Positions 41,358 to 54,230 are shown, counted from the stretch's first letter. The stretch is DNA of 64,000 nucleotides from Entoloma clypeatum (GCA_963565915.1 OY751488.1:4650001-4714000), one strand, 5' to 3'. Numbers and translations: made by a program. The notes: generated by a model from the sequence alone, not told the origin.

Positions 41358-44300
41358 ATGTCCGACCGGTTCAGCAATAAAAAAAAGTCCAAGCTTGAAT
41401 CGCTCGCAGAGCTCAAGAGGGCGCGAGCTGGAGGCAAGAGGACGTTGAGGGTATGGCAATTCGACGCGTTGTGACTGGCTTTTTCAGTCTTACATATTGT
41501 TAGGAAGAGGACGTGGAAATTTACGATGAAGTTACCGAAGATCAATACAAGACCATCGTCAGGGGGAGATTACAACGAGACGATTTTGTCGTCGACGATG
41601 GTGTGGGCGGCTACATGGACGATGGCAGAGAAGATTTTGAAGAAGAAGATGAGTCCGAGGAAGAGGTCAAAAAGAAGCAGAAACGTACGTGGTCGAGCTC
41701 GATGGTGCTGTGCAATCGTGCTCAATGGTGCTTGCAGCGAAGAAGAATGAGAAGAGCAAGAGCAAACCCAAGCCTCCGCCTCCGCCCCCGTCTATTCCTT
41801 CTTTCAGTGCGTACAGAACTGTCAAGTCGGCCTCCCAAGAGGCGGATTTCATGTCCACGCTTTTGGGCGGTATGGACGATCTCCCAGCCTCGTCCTCTGC
41901 GGTCACGAGTAAAATGTCCCGGAAACGAAAGCCCTCCCCGGAATACGACTTCATCGAATCATCCTCGCCTGTCCGCTACGACTCCTCCGCGTATCGCAGG
42001 CGGCCCTCTTTTGGGGACATGTCGTCCGATGGCCTCATTGACGATGGCATACCGGCCCCCAACGACGACATATATTTCAGTCCCAAGAAGCGTCGCGTCC
42101 ATACCAGCGGGGGGATGACACCATCGACCGCCCGAATGGCCCAACTTGATGTCACCAGTGACTACGATTCAGTGGCAGACATGTCTCTCGACGACCTTGA
42201 CATGGACGCGTTCATGGATGTCGACGATGACTTGGAACTTAAATCGGAGCCGGATATCATGATCGATCAGAAGCCAAAGCTCAAGGACCCGCCAGAACAA
42301 GACGCGAAACCGTCGTGGCTGTCAGTCTATGATGGACTTGCAGTCGCAGCGGAAGATACGCTCGGACCTTTAGCCGCATCGTCATCGTCATCCGTCAAGA
42401 CCAGCAACATCTCAGCTTTGGAGCCCGACGGCTCCCTGCGCTTCTTCTGGCTCGATTACCTAGAGCACGAAGGCAAGCTTTACTTCGTCGGCAAACTGAA
42501 AGACAAGACCTCCGGCGCGTGGATTTCGTGCTGCGTCACTGTGGAGAATATCCAACGGAATCTCTACATCCTGCCACGCGAACGACGCGTCGAAGCCGAC
42601 GAAGAGGGCAATACGTGCGACACAGACATCGTGCCGACGCAGCGAGATGTACATGGTGACTTTGACATGATACGGCAGCAAATTGGGGTCAAGTCGTGGA
42701 AGGGGAAATTCGTGAAGAGGAACTATGCGTTTGGGGAGGAGAACGTGCCCCGCGGGGAGAGTCAGTGGCTCAAGGTAGTTTACGGTTTCAATGGTACGTG
42801 TCTACGTCTCCTTCTCGACACCCAATCCTTACCCTTTCCACAGAACCTCCAATTCCGATGAATGCTGAAAGCCCAAACATTGCCCAAATCTTCGGTACTA
42901 ATACGAACGCCTTCGAGATTCTGGTTCTCAAACGGAAGATTATGGGTCCTTGCTGGTTGGAGATCAAGAATCCCCAGGTCGACAACAAAGGGGTGAGCCT
43001 ACTCTTCGCGGTGTCTTCCTCTCGGTGTAATCCTCACATTCGATTGGAGGTATCCTGGTGCAAACTTGAAGCCACTGTTACCGATCCGAAAGACATCAAG
43101 CCGTTCCCCGAGACCGATTTCAACGCACCCAAGGAGTTGCCCCCGCTGACCATCGTCAGTTTAAGTGTTCGTACGATCGTAAACCACCACGAGAATAAAC
43201 GGGAAATTGTCTGCGCGACGGCGCGGATATGGCACAATAGTATGTCCCATTTCCCTACTTTTAATCCACCCGCTCATCTGGTACATCATCAAGTGGCCAT
43301 CGACGATCCAACCCCCCCGGAAAAGCTGCCCTGTACGGTGCATACTTTCGTTCGCCCGCTTGAACGGTTCCCTCCAAACTTTGAGACGCAAGCGAAGTTG
43401 AATGGCAAGGGCTTTATCTCGCCCATGAAGAACGAGCGTATGCTCCTTAGCAGCTTGCTCAGTGTGTTAAATCGCTTCACATCTATATTCCACATACAGC
43501 CTAATATACATCCTCCCAGTGATGCTTCATAAAGCCGATCCAGACGTTATAGTCGGTCACGAGTTTCTTGGTGTCTCCCTGGACGTCCTTCTGCATCGGA
43601 TGAGGGACCTCAAAGTTGACCACTGGTCCCGTATTGGACGGTTCAGACGTTCGCGGTGGCCCGTGATTGGGAAACAAGGATCAAACCTCAAATTTCTCAA
43701 CGGACGGTTGCTGTGTGATCTTGCCAGCGATGGTGCAAAGGTACGACCGATCTTCTGACATTCTTCTCACCTTCGCCGGCGCCTAATGTACAACATGAAT
43801 AGAGTATGATCTCCTCAACAACATGGTCGATGACCGAGATGTGCCGGACTCACCTCAAAAACGAACGACAAGATATTGACCCCGACGATACGGCGAGCTA
43901 TTTTGATGGAAGCGTGGGCACGCCGGACCGACTCCTCACTTTCGTGCGCCATTGTGAGTTGGACGCGCATTACCAGATGGCGATTGTTGCCAAGGTACAG
44001 GTTCTGCCTTTGACGAGACAGTTGACGAATCTTGCTGGGAATTCCTGGTCAGTCACATTTTTTGTTTTCGCGCCAGCTTCCAATATCTGATTTACCGAGG
44101 ACAGGAACAAGACCCTCAATGGAGGACGCGCGGAGCGAAACGAGTACATTCTGCTGCACGAGTTCCATCGGTTGAAGTACATCTGTCCGGACAAGGTGTG
44201 GGGGAAGAAGGCGGCTCTTGCGGTGAAGCAGGATTTGGACGACGACCCGGATAGCCAGAAGGTGACAAAGGGGAAACGTGACAAGTATAAGGGAGGGTTG

Positions 44301-46651
44301 GTGTTTGAGCCGAAGAGGGGCTTGTGGGATAAGTTCATCCTGGTGATGGACTTCAACTCGCTGTACCCGAGCATCATCCAGGAGTACAACATCGATTTCA
44401 CGACGGTGGAGAAGGTGGAGGATGATGATGTGTGTTTTCTTATGGAGGTTTATATGGGAACTTTGTTGCTCACTGCTTTGTTTTGACAGAATGGGGAAGA
44501 ACGAACCCCTGAGCCGCCGTCTTCGGAAGTCCCTCAAGGAGTATTGCCCCGCCTCATCGCGACGCTGGTGAACCGTCGACGGCAGGTAAAGTCTCTGATG
44601 AAGTCGGCATCGCTGGCTCAGCGGCTCCAGGTAACGTCAAGTAATCTGTGTTCGATCAGTGCTCATATTTTCGTCTCACTAGTATGACATCAAGCAGCAG
44701 GCGCTGAAGCTCACAGCGAACAGTATGTATGGCTGTCTCGGATTTGAGTATTCACGGTTCTATGCTCGGCCGCTTGCCGCCCTTACGACGTATAAGGGAC
44801 GTGAGATTCTGACGCACACGAGGGAGCTGGCGGAGAGCTTGGATCTTGACGTGAGCGTGCTCCTTCGGTCGACCTTTAACTACCTTATACTTTCACTCAG
44901 GTTGTCTATGGAGATACGGACTCTGTTTTTATCAACTCCGGCGTCACCGAGTTTTCAGAGGCTCTCAGGATATCTGCGGAGCTCAAGAAAGCCGTCAACG
45001 ATCGATACAAACTTCTGGAGATCGATTTGGATGGGGTCTTTCAGCGACTGCTTCTTTTGCAAAAGAAGAAATATGCTGCGATCAAGGTTGAAGATGGGTC
45101 TAGGACTTCGACGGAGGTGAAAGGTTTGGACATGAAGCGTCGTGAGTATTGTGCGCTTTCCAAAAACGTGTCGCAGTAAGACATTCCATCTTTTGACCAA
45201 AAAAAGGACAAGATACTAAAGGCTCTGTAGATATGTTTTGGAGCAAATACTATCTGGGGAGGCGACAGAAAATGTTGTGGAGAATATCCACGATTATCTT
45301 CGAACCGTCGGTGAGAACGTCCGGGAGGGAAAGGTTTTGATCGACGACTTCATCGTCTACAAGGTCCGTCTCTTTCGTGTCTGTCGCTACGTTGTGTTGA
45401 GGGGAATTACAGCGTTTAGGCAAAGCTCCGGAAGACTACCCAGATGCTAAGGGTCAACCACACGTGCAAGTTGCCCTCCGAATGAAAGCCAAGGGAGGCA
45501 CCGCCCGTTCGGGCGATGTTATACCTTACATCTTTTGCGTGGCCGAGGGTGAGGATACGGCGAAGTCCACGCAAGCTGAAAGGGCGAAACACCCAGACGA
45601 AGTTCGGAGATCGGGGTCGGGATTGAAGACTGGTCAGTGGAACGTTTCGTCAACATTAAAACACGAATTCTGATCCCATGCTACTTTCCTAGACTTCGAA
45701 TACTACCTGGCTCATCAAGTCCTTCCGCCCATCGAACGATTATGCGAACCTATTGAGGGCACTGACAGGCCAAGACTTGCCGAATGTCTGGGTATGTAGA
45801 GGGCCTTTTCAAAGCTCGTTTTGTCACTAACGAGAATGTCCATAGGTCTGGATCCTGCGAGATATCGCACGTCAAGTGGCGGGATTGATGACAGAGCCTT
45901 CCAAGCGCTGGGATCCAACGTTTCCGATGCCGAGCGGTTCAAAGAGTGTCTCTCATTCCTTGTTCGTTGTCGCCATTGCAAGGGCGAACTTACCTTTGCG
46001 CCGCTACACGATCGAAACGTGCGTATTCCGTGCAGATTATCTGACTCACTGATAAACTGACACTTTATCTGAACAGGCATCTATCTTGCAGCATGCAGGA
46101 CCGACCTGTCCCGCATGTCAAAAGGTCATCTCTACAGGCAGTCTCATAATGCAGTTAGAGGTCCAGATAAGGGAGCGCATTGCCAAATACTACGAGGGAT
46201 GGACTGTCTGTAACGACTCGACTTGCGGGAACCGAACGCGTATGATGGGTGTGTATGGGAGGCGGTGCTTGCGTTCAGGATGTCAAGGGACGGTTACCTT
46301 TGAGGTATGTCGGCCCGAGCCAAACCTTTCAACCCCCCATCGCTCACCGACTGAACGGCACGTTAGTACTCCGACGCGGAACTCTACAGCCAATTAAGCT
46401 ACTTCTCCTCTCTGTTTGACGGTGAGCGTGCTGTCAAAGCTGTCAGAGGAAGCGTGGATCAAGGTATGTCCTATCAACACGAGATACAAGCGTGAGCTGA
46501 CGGTTTTTTATCAGAAAAAGTAGAGGCCATTGTGGGGCAGAACTTTGCATGCTTAGAGGCCCTGACCGAATGTGTCGATAAGTATCTTGACAAGTGCGGC
46601 CGAAGATGGGTGGATCTTGGCAATATTTTCTCTTTCATGAAGATCCAGTGA
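41358..46651 (+). CDS. POL1: DNA polymerase alpha catalytic subunit
   Basis: About nineteen exons encode roughly 1,440 aa, start ATG 41358 ([20 protein letters not shown]), stop TGA 46649. The N-terminus carries the acidic [10 protein letters not shown] segment and a nuclear-type basic stretch. The family-B polymerase motifs are motif [18 protein letters not shown] (about 44349), motif [14 protein letters not shown] (about 44710) and motif [11 protein letters not shown] (44901-44930). The exonuclease acidic residues are not conserved, as normal for alpha. The C-terminus holds the two Cys modules that bind primase and the B subunit: [10 protein letters not shown] with CPACQK, then [14 protein letters not shown] with CLRSGCQG. 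It initiates nuclear DNA replication by extending RNA primers. The gene appears intact; the exon-intron detail in the middle was followed by eye only. Confidence 0.93.
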
Positions 46652-47351
46652 ATTTTTTCCCCTCGCTTCATTCTACGTTTTGCGGACACACCCTTTGTAT
46701 CCAACATTTTCCTTCATTCAACATATACCAGCATGTATGTCCTACTTCTGTCTGTATCCTGTCTCCGTTACCAATGTCGAATCAAAGATCGTAGCACATG
46801 TACCCATAAACAAAAAAAAATAGACCGCTTTTTTCAGCAAGCATCCACAAACTGCGACAGGGGGCCTTACTTCCGAGTTGCAAGCCTATATTTATGCATT
46901 TCAGATGTAGACACCTACACATATTCCACTCCTGGCTCTGGAGCATTTCGTTACCGGAGCACCCCTGTGTTATAAAACAAGCGATACTGATTAGAAGTCG
47001 GGTTTTTTCTCATCGAAAGCGCGTTAAAATCCGGTTGTTGTAGGTATGGGTTACCTCGGTTATATAAAAACGTTGTCTCCTCGTCGCAAACGATATCCAA
47101 ATTTCCGGTATGGATGACGACAAGATTCGCATCATAGTAAACCGTCTCTGACCAGGCCCTACATGCTTGTCATTGACATTAAGCTACATGGTTCCACAAA
47201 AACGTACCTGTTGAATGATATATAGAACTTTCGTTACCGTTCCGGATACCTCCACCCCCACCATGAATCCATGAGGGGATGGCACACAATTAGACAAATT
47301 CCTCCCATTTGCGAGGAATCCCATAATAACTCTAATACTTAATCATCCGAG
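46652..47351. other. 3' flanks of two convergent genes
   Basis: 700 bases between the POL1 stop and the stop of the minus-strand gene. AT-rich runs (A9 at 46811-46819), no coding signal, no tRNA. Confidence 0.5.
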
Positions 47352-48127
47352 TCAGTGGCTTTTTTTCTCCGGGTTGGCTCCGGACAATCCACCGGTGACA
47401 ATGGCGAGTACTTCGCTGGAAAACGCGAGGATTTCAGACCAACGAGAGCTTGACAGAAGCTTCACGATAAACGAAATGAGGAAACCAGAGAAACTCAGCA
47501 TCAAGCAGATCCTCAAAGTGCGGGGGTGAAGCAACGACAGGTTCCTTCGTCTCCCCACCTCGCGAAGAAACTTGAGAAACTTGAATTCCGCTCTGGAAGG
47601 ATCCGTAATCTGTTTCCAATCTAAGGCCAACTTTATCGTAAAACACTCCTGAGTACTATACTGAGTATGTACTTACCTGGCCGGCCATATAAAGCAGCCC
47701 ACAGTCTATGATAGAAATCCATGCGCAAGGTCGACCATACCATTTCAAGATACGAAAGTGGCTCGATGGCGCCGAGGAATTCCTCGTGAGTCAGCTTGGC
47801 GGGTGACTCGAGAAGAATGCGATCGCACCCACGCTTGACGAAGTGCCGGCAGTTATTCGACACCGGGTCATAGCCGCCAAACTTGCCAATGACGTCCGAA
47901 AACGTGTCCTTGACCTCGGCATCCGTCATTTTTGTTTCTCCAAGGATGAACCACCGATGCCCAAGCTGCCTCTGCAACTCCTCTGCCTCCCCAGGCAAAA
48001 GGTCTCGCTCGTTGAACGTAGGTTGGTTACTTGTGCTTTTGTCAAGCCGGAGCTCGTACTTGCGGTTTCGAATGACAAGGACGCAGTGCCCAAAGACCTT
48101 GAGTACGGGGACTGAAAGGAGGACCAT
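47352..48127 (-). CDS. possible thiol-hydrolase-like (NlpC/P60/PPPDE-like) protein with membrane tail
   Basis: Exons 48127-47677 and 47620-47352 (intron GTAAGT...CCTTAG, phase 1) give 239 aa. The N-terminal part has GHCVLVIRNRKYELRL and later YDPVSNNCRHFVKRGCDRILL. A His in an early strand and a Cys in an NNCxxFV helix are the catalytic layout of LRAT/PPPDE-type papain-like folds; that comparison is mine and was not tested. A hydrophobic segment near residues 190-210 (LRICLMLSFSGFLISFIVKLL) is a likely single membrane span close to the C-terminus. The next gene upstream ends only 19 bases before this start. Confidence 0.6.
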
Positions 48128-48146
48128 GGATCCATATCTGGAGAAA

Positions 48147-48711
48147 TCATGAGGTTGTAGTAACTACTGATGAAGGAGAGGAGGAATCGTACGACACGTT
48201 GAAGCTGCCGTGACTTATTGTGGCTTTCTCGTACCAGCATTCACAGCATCTCAGATAGGCTATCACGATGTAACTGCTGCACATCATATACGTGAGGAAC
48301 GTCCCCGTAGGGTATTTATCCAAGATGAATTCGGGGATCGAGGCCGTAAGGCAGATGAACTTGTAAGCAACGCTTGCATCGCAGATAAGACAGATGCCAA
48401 GGCTCATGATGTGCATCAAGGTCGGGCTCGAGTCCTTGTCATCTTGACCTGGCGCGCTGCCCAGACATTGAAAATCAGCATCGTCAGGAAGCTACTAATG
48501 GTATTTCTTACCTGTTAGCTGCCACCAGTAGTTTTCTAGACACTATTGATGAACCGAGAAAGACCGCGATGACTACTAACGATGTCATCATGGGACGCAT
48601 CCTCAAATGTTCCACCGAATATGTGCCATGAACCACGATGGCGGTGAACAGAAGCACCACAAGGAAAGCGGGAGTATAGTTTACGAGGCTTCGACGCTGG
48701 ACCGATGGCAT
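48147..48711 (-). CDS. small multi-span membrane protein, unknown
   Basis: Exons 48711-48512 and 48456-48147 (intron GTAAGA...GGGCAG) give 169 aa. About four hydrophobic segments: YTPAFLVVLLFTAIVVHG, MTSLVVIAVFLGSSIV, LMHIMSLGICLICDASVAYKF and LTYMMCSSYIVIAYL. The C-terminal tail is Ser/Thr-rich. No family recognised. The ATG at 48711 is preferred because the longer upstream frame lacks an ATG. Same strand and almost touching the 48127 gene; a fused single gene was considered but no splice joins the frames. Confidence 0.6.
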
Positions 48712-48993
48712 GCCTTGTGAAGGCCCGGGGGGTCTTGATGTGTTCAAGGGTAGAGGATGCCCAGTCAGAAGAATGCAACATGGACTATATGCGCGTCTAA
48801 TCGACGATTGACGCCCTTTGAACGCTTATATAATATCACTGAGAAAGGTTCTGCATGAGGCGTAAGTACATGTCCTGGACGTTACAGCTACCTTTTAAAT
48901 CCTTGATCCCAACATGGTACTTCAGCTTGTCCAAATGACCCACCCTTTTATGAATTCGAAACTGCCTCCAATGAACACTTCCGGACCCGACCT

Positions 48994-50694
48994 TCAGGGG
49001 CCAGAGAGGATGAAGCCTCTGTATCCATCCTCTGCGCTTTCTTTGCACATGCGTGAATAAAGCGGAAGGCCGCCCGTGAAGTTGAGGCTCTCGATCTTCT
49101 TCCCAGGGACGTTGGCACCAGTATACCACGACTTGGCCCTGTCCCAGAGACCGGCAGAGAATATCTGCTGTAGGGTTGCAGTAAAAGCGGTTTCTGCTTC
49201 TTGGGTAGGCTCGATCCGTGTGAGACCACGGGCTCGCATATATTTGATGCAGTCGACAATCCAATCGCCTTGGACTTCCTGCAATGATCGCCCAGTCATC
49301 AGAAAGAGTGAATGACGCAAAAGAGGGAGAGAGACGGGACGTACAACACACGTTGGGCCGTTACAAAAGGCCGTGGGACCTTGCGGTCCATAAAGGAAGA
49401 ACATGTTGGGGAAGTTGGCGCAGCTGAGGCCAAGATACGTGGAGAGACCCTTGTTCCACTTATCGCCAATTTTCACCTCGTCCGTCCCCTGAATATTAAT
49501 CTGAGTCATACTTCCCGTAACTGCGTCGAAGCCGGTTGCGAGTATTAGGACATCGAGTTCGTGTTCGACGCCATCTGCCGTCTTGACGCCTTTGCGTGTA
49601 ATCTCAGCAATCGGATTTTCTTGGAGGTCGATGAGAGTGACGTGGGGGAGATTGTAGGCTTCATAGTAGCGTTGTTCAAGGGATGGGCGCTTGACGCCAA
49701 AAGGATGGGGGGCGACGTCTGGTGCGAGTTTGCACTGCATCTCAGGATCCTGAAGCCGCGCCCTTACTTTCTTCTTCCAAAATGCATAAACCTCAGCATT
49801 CGCTTCCTCGTCGGCGAATATAAACGCATAGGTAGCGAGCCAATAGTTGAAACCGCCCTTCTCCCAGAGCTCTTCGTAAAGCAGGTGCCGCTCTTCCGGC
49901 GAGACTTCAGAAAAGCCCCTGTGATCAAAGTCGTAGTGAAATCCTCCGAATGTCTGCTTTCTGCGACGGAAAATGATGGGGTATAACTCTTCCTTCAACT
50001 TTGCTTGTGTCGCTTCGTCGACATCTTTCTGGACCATGGGTAACGCGAGGTTGGGGGTTCGTTGGAAGACAGTGAGATGGCCCGCTTCGGGACCGGATTC
50101 TTGGATCACCTGGACCCCACTCGCCCCAGTCCCAATCACGCCGATGCGTTTTCCCTTCAAGTCTACCCCCTCCTGCGGCCATAACGACGTGTGATGCACC
50201 GTCCCTTGGAAGGTGTCGAACCCCTTGTATTCAGGGAACAGAGGCTTGGATGCGAAGCCGGTGCAGAAGATAAGGAAGCGAGGGCGAGCGGCGATCCCAT
50301 TCGCGGTGGACACAACCCATCGGTTCGTCGAGACATCGAAATGCGCGTCGGTAACGCGAGTGTCGAAAAGGATGTCGCGGCTGAGATCGAGCTTCTTGTC
50401 GACATGAGCAAAATAAGCTCCAAGCTCTTTCTGCCCTGGGAAACGCTGCGTCCAGTTCCAATCTTTCCAGACTTCTTCGATGGAGTACTGATAGATGAGG
50501 CAATCGGAGTCGACGCGGGCACCGGGGTAGCAATTCCAGTACCAGGTTCCTCCAGCACGGCTTCCTGCCTCGAACACCTTGACGGAGAGCCCTAACTGGC
50601 GGAGGCGATAGAGTTCGTAAAGGCCACCAAAGCCGGCCCCCACTACGACAGCATCTAAATCTGCTCCTGGGGAAATTGATAAATTCGTGGACAT
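48994..50694 (-). CDS. Baeyer-Villiger monooxygenase (class B flavoprotein)
   Basis: ATG at 50694. The frame is open for 566 codons, but a 66-bp in-frame intron is likely at 49344-49279 (GTACGT...TTGCAG), giving 544 aa and restoring NGPTCV-EVQGDWI. The FAD Rossmann motif is GAGFGG near residue 19, followed by AGGTWYWNCYPGARVD. The family fingerprint FQGTVHHTSLWP (F-x-G-x3-H-x3-W-P) is present, as are the NADPH motif GTGASG and LILATGFDAVTGS. The catalytic Arg region (RRRKQTFGG) is in place. These enzymes insert oxygen next to a ketone to form esters or lactones, mostly in catabolism or secondary metabolism. No biosynthetic core gene lies nearby. Confidence 0.92.
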   Translation of the reverse strand: MSTNLSISPGADLDAVVVGAGFGGLYELYRLRQLGLSVKVFEAGSRAGGTWYWNCYPGARVDSDCLIYQYSIEEVWKDWNWTQRFPGQKELGAYFAHVDKKLDLSRDILFDTRVTDAHFDVSTNRWVVSTANGIAARPRFLIFCTGFASKPLFPEYKGFDTFQGTVHHTSLWPQEGVDLKGKRIGVIGTGASGVQVIQESGPEAGHLTVFQRTPNLALPMVQKDVDEATQAKLKEELYPIIFRRRKQTFGGFHYDFDHRGFSEVSPEERHLLYEELWEKGGFNYWLATYAFIFADEEANAEVYAFWKKKVRARLQDPEMQCKLAPDVAPHPFGVKRPSLEQRYYEAYNLPHVTLIDLQENPIAEITRKGVKTADGVEHELDVLILATGFDAVTGSMTQINIQGTDEVKIGDKWNKGLSTYLGLSCANFPNMFFLYGPQGPTAFCNGPTCVVRPVSLPLLRHSLFLMTGRSLQEVQGDWIVDCIKYMRARGLTRIEPTQEAETAFTATLQQIFSAGLWDRAKSWYTGANVPGKKIESLNFTGGLPLYSRMCKESAEDGYRGFILSGP

Positions 50695-53117
50695 GGCGCT
50701 GGAGTCAATGGCGGGTGTGGGTGTAAGGAATCACTGCATCTAAAGTCCTCAGGCTTTCCTGTTATTTTTGTAGTCTTTTTTGGACCCTCTGTGTAACACA
50801 TGTCCGGGGAAACGGCCTCCGATCTTTCGCGTCACGTCTTAGCCTTGACAGGGGATCCCGGGTCCTCGCCATTAACGCCGGCTAAATCCCATCGAAGTAT
50901 GGCGAGTCAACTCGATCCCATCGGACCGGCTGAAACGAAAGTTCGGCTTCGTTTGATGGGATGGATCGGCCATTCCCGGATGCTCCGAGTCGGGCAAATG
51001 CTGTCCTTCGCATCGAACCCCATCCTATCCCCAGTGACATCACAGGTCTCACTTCTTCCATGGTCAGGACTCGGAATGTCGCCAACTCTTTTACATCCTC
51101 GATCGCTCAGTTCCCCCATCAACTTCTCAGATCTCAGACTCCAGATCAACCTGCAAAAAAACCCATCCACAGTCGCTGACGTTGTACACGCTTTACTCGA
51201 TGCGAGCTTCATGCCAACTTTTTCCCTTTATAACTCCTTTTTGCCTTTTAAGAGCTCCACCCACGTCTTGTTGCTGAAACTCGAGAGTGGAGGCAACAAT
51301 TGTTTGGAAAATGATCCAGTCGAATGTTTGTAAAACGACTGAACGGAATTTTCGTTCACGCACACCCCGTTTTATGGTGGGTAGTACGCGTAAGGAAGAC
51401 CTCGCCAGCCAGTAGAGGTAAAGTGCCTGTTCGATGAGAGGACCCGATTTACTAGGTCGGCAACGACGGAAGGCATGAAGACAACCCGCTTGAGGCATAG
51501 GTCCTCAGCCAAGTGCTTGTCCTAATAGGCAGGGGGTATATCGGAAGGGATATGATTACTACGTTTGACAAGGGCAGGCGGGGTGGTCCTCAAAAAAAAG
51601 GGTCTTCGAGAAGCTGAAGCTCTTGCCATGATCATGCCAGTTGAGGGAGTGACTCGGATAGACCCGGATGAGCGAAAGTTAATTCTGCTGCTTCCAGGGA
51701 ACCATCAGCAAAACCACATGCTGATGGCATGCATGGCATGTCTGGCAATGTCTGGTAGTATGGCAACACAACGTGCCATACTACCAGATCTTGGCCACAC
51801 CACCCAGCTTTTTGTATGTATGCCATACATCCCAGATACTAGACTGCACTCATATGGTTGTACCATTCATTTTTCGCAACATAATATTTGGGACATAAAA
51901 GCCCCTTTAATGTAGTTCATTTCGTTAAACAAATGATAATGTGATACGAAACAATAAATAAAATAGGGTTCAATGTCATGGGCGCCACATCTCTTGCTCT
52001 CTCCTGCTTCCCGCGTGTCGTCTCTAAAGATCCTCGCAAGCGCGTCCCTTGGTGACCCCATTGTGTCTCTCCGAGCATCGTGGTGTAGTGTGGAGGCTTA
52101 CCATGGTGTGTTGTCGTGTCACAAGTGGAGCGAGGAGGTGTTGCGGGGGACGAGGGACGAGGGGGAGAAGGGAATCTGAGGGACTTTGAGGGAGCCAAGA
52201 AGACATTGGTTGACACAGCAACGTGTCAATATTTGGCACCGTCCAAACTCCATCAACCCTGAGCCGGCAACTTCCAATTTTGAACCTTGAATGTTGAACC
52301 GCAGTCGGAGTGCCTTGTCGCCTCCGTCTTTTTCCCCCATCACCTACCTCCCCATAAGTATGCATCTCCCCCCTCATTTTCCTTTTCTTGCAATGCCTCT
52401 CGCTCCCTTTGTCGCACGATAAACCACTAAGTGTGGCACCCTCTAGGTAAGTCATTCATTGGCCATGCTATGTCACAAATGCATCACTCACCGTTTAACA
52501 GACTAGGTTACCTATTCAGCAGACACTGGTAAGTCTCCACTGCCATGCCGTACCACAGTACCTGCTGACCACCTTCTCCATAGGCTTGTACCACTCTCAA
52601 CGTCCACGCGACTGGTCTGTGACTACACGCCCAGGCATGTGTGCGTGTCTGTGGCGATACACGAGGGCCAGGGAGGTTAGGGCCGTCGTCTCGAGGAAGT
52701 GCAGAAGGGGGGGTGTCACTGAGCGGCATGCGTGCGACGTGTGAGGAATGGATGACGCGCGGGGGGCAGCGGGGGCGTTGAATTTGACGTCCCGTTATGT
52801 TGTTTTTTTTCGTATCCAGGCTTGAGTATAGTAGAGTCTAATATAATGATTATTTCTCAATCTAATTCTGAATGCAAGGAGCATTCATAGGGCCTAGGAA
52901 ATGATTATGGTGGGATTATGGCCAGAGGGTGTAGCCATAAAAAATGATGTGCTTGCGATGGTATATATGCTTCTATACTGAAAGATGGAAGTGTGGCAAT
53001 GGCTGGCGACGTGATGGCGATGCTGGCTGGTCTGTTGCCATGCAAGCCAGCAGCATGTGGGTTTGCTGATGACCTGTGGTGGCGGGCTTTACCATGAGGG
53101 CCTGGTGGGATAGGGAA
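50695..53117. other. 2.4 kb without a convincing gene
   Basis: The plus-strand frame 50800-51333 (178 codons) lacks coding character and overlaps an equally long antisense frame. 51.5-52.7 kb is repeat-like, with a strong hairpin at 51751-51788. A GC-rich stretch lies near 52580-52760. No family recognised. Confidence 0.5.
51751..51788. repeat. perfect 15-bp stem hairpin
   Basis: TCTGGTAGTATGGCA at 51751-51765 is the exact reverse complement of 51774-51788, with an 8-base loop. Just upstream is a run of TGGCATGCATGGCATG-type repeats. Could be the core of a MITE or a transcript terminator-like structure; no flanking gene explains it. Confidence 0.7.
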
Positions 53118-53700
53118 TTATGGCGTCAAGGCAGACGTCAAGGCAGACGTCATCTTGCCGACTGAGTATGATAGAAGGTAAGTCGGGAAATCAACGGCTT
53201 CCGAGGGCCGGCGAGGCTGATGACAATGACGCGAAGACGACTATCCTTCTACCATATATGTACAAGTACAATGAGCATATCGCGATCGCTCTTCTTGTCT
53301 GCCTCCTGAATTGCATTGCCTGTGGAAGCAACAAGGCAACCTGAGTTTCTCAAAGCGAGCCATTCAAGCTTTTGATTTTCCGAATTCGAGCCTTTTGACT
53401 TTTTTTTTCTTTCTTTCTTCAAGTTTCTTTCACAAATGTCATTCATCAGCAAAACACAGAATTGTCTTGCCTGGTCTTGACAGTCAGCAAGACACTGCCA
53501 AGGCAAGCATTGTGAACTAGCATTAACTGGCTTATTGGGAGGTCTTAGTGCGTCTTGATATGTTATTGACTGTTCTGGATGGTGTATTGAGTGAGTGTTT
53601 AATCACGGTTCAAGACAGTGTCAAGACAAGGAGGCGTTGTGGGCCGTCTTGACTGCCTTGACAGCTGGCAAGACAGGCAAGACGATTCAAGGTTTTCCTG
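53118..53700. repeat. cluster of (T)CAAGAC / GTCTTG(A) motifs at both ends
   Basis: TCAAGGCAGACG is doubled at 53127-53151. GTCTTGAC, CAAGGCAAG, GGCAAGAC and their inverses recur at 53460-53510 and densely at 53610-53695. The arrangement (many short motif copies in both orientations flanking about 300 bp) resembles subterminal repeats of a non-autonomous DNA transposon. No clean termini or target duplication found. Confidence 0.35.
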
Positions 53701-53771
53701 ATGCTTATTTAGCGTACAATTGAGGCGGGCATGTACAGTTCCCCAGCCAGTGGTGGCACTGGTGCCAGCTG

Positions 53772-53866
53772 CGTTACCCCCTCCCCCCCCCATTAATGCC
53801 TGCAAAAGAACTATACCCAACTAAACCTAGTACCCCCCCCCCCCCCCAAAAAAAAAAAAAAAAGAC
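53772..53866 (+). repeat. poly-C followed by poly-A tract
   Basis: CCCCTCCCCCCCCC at about 53776, then C17 and A18 runs around 53831-53865. Low-complexity; prone to sequencing error. Confidence 0.8.
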
Positions 53867-54230
53867 GTTGATGATCATCCACTCCCGAAAAAAAATCAAG
53901 CTCAAAAACTCACAACTTGAAACTATGTATGTACCAAAAAAACGAACTCTTCACAACAGGTACATAACCTTAAGCACGTACATAAATAGACTGGCCGAAG
54001 TCCAGTTCCTGAACCTGGTCCGAACCTGAACCTGAAGTTCGAACTTGGTTCGAACTTCGTAAATCTTGGCCCATGCTATGTATCTTGGATGTGTTGAATG
54101 ACCCAGAAAGGAAGTCTAACTTGTGACTAAACATGCCTGTGGTGAGTACCCACAAGTATTGTACACTTATTTTCGTGTCAGACTGGTGAGCTGGCAAAGT
54201 TTGCCCAGATAAGACTAGGCAGCCCCAGGC

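Noticed and set aside
47352..48711. The two minus-strand membrane-type genes as one fused gene
   Set aside because: Only 19 bases separate stop and start, but no GT-AG intron of reasonable length joins the frames in phase.
50800..51333. 178-codon plus-strand ORF
   Set aside because: No recognisable domain, no splice signals, and similar-length antisense frame; composition looks random.
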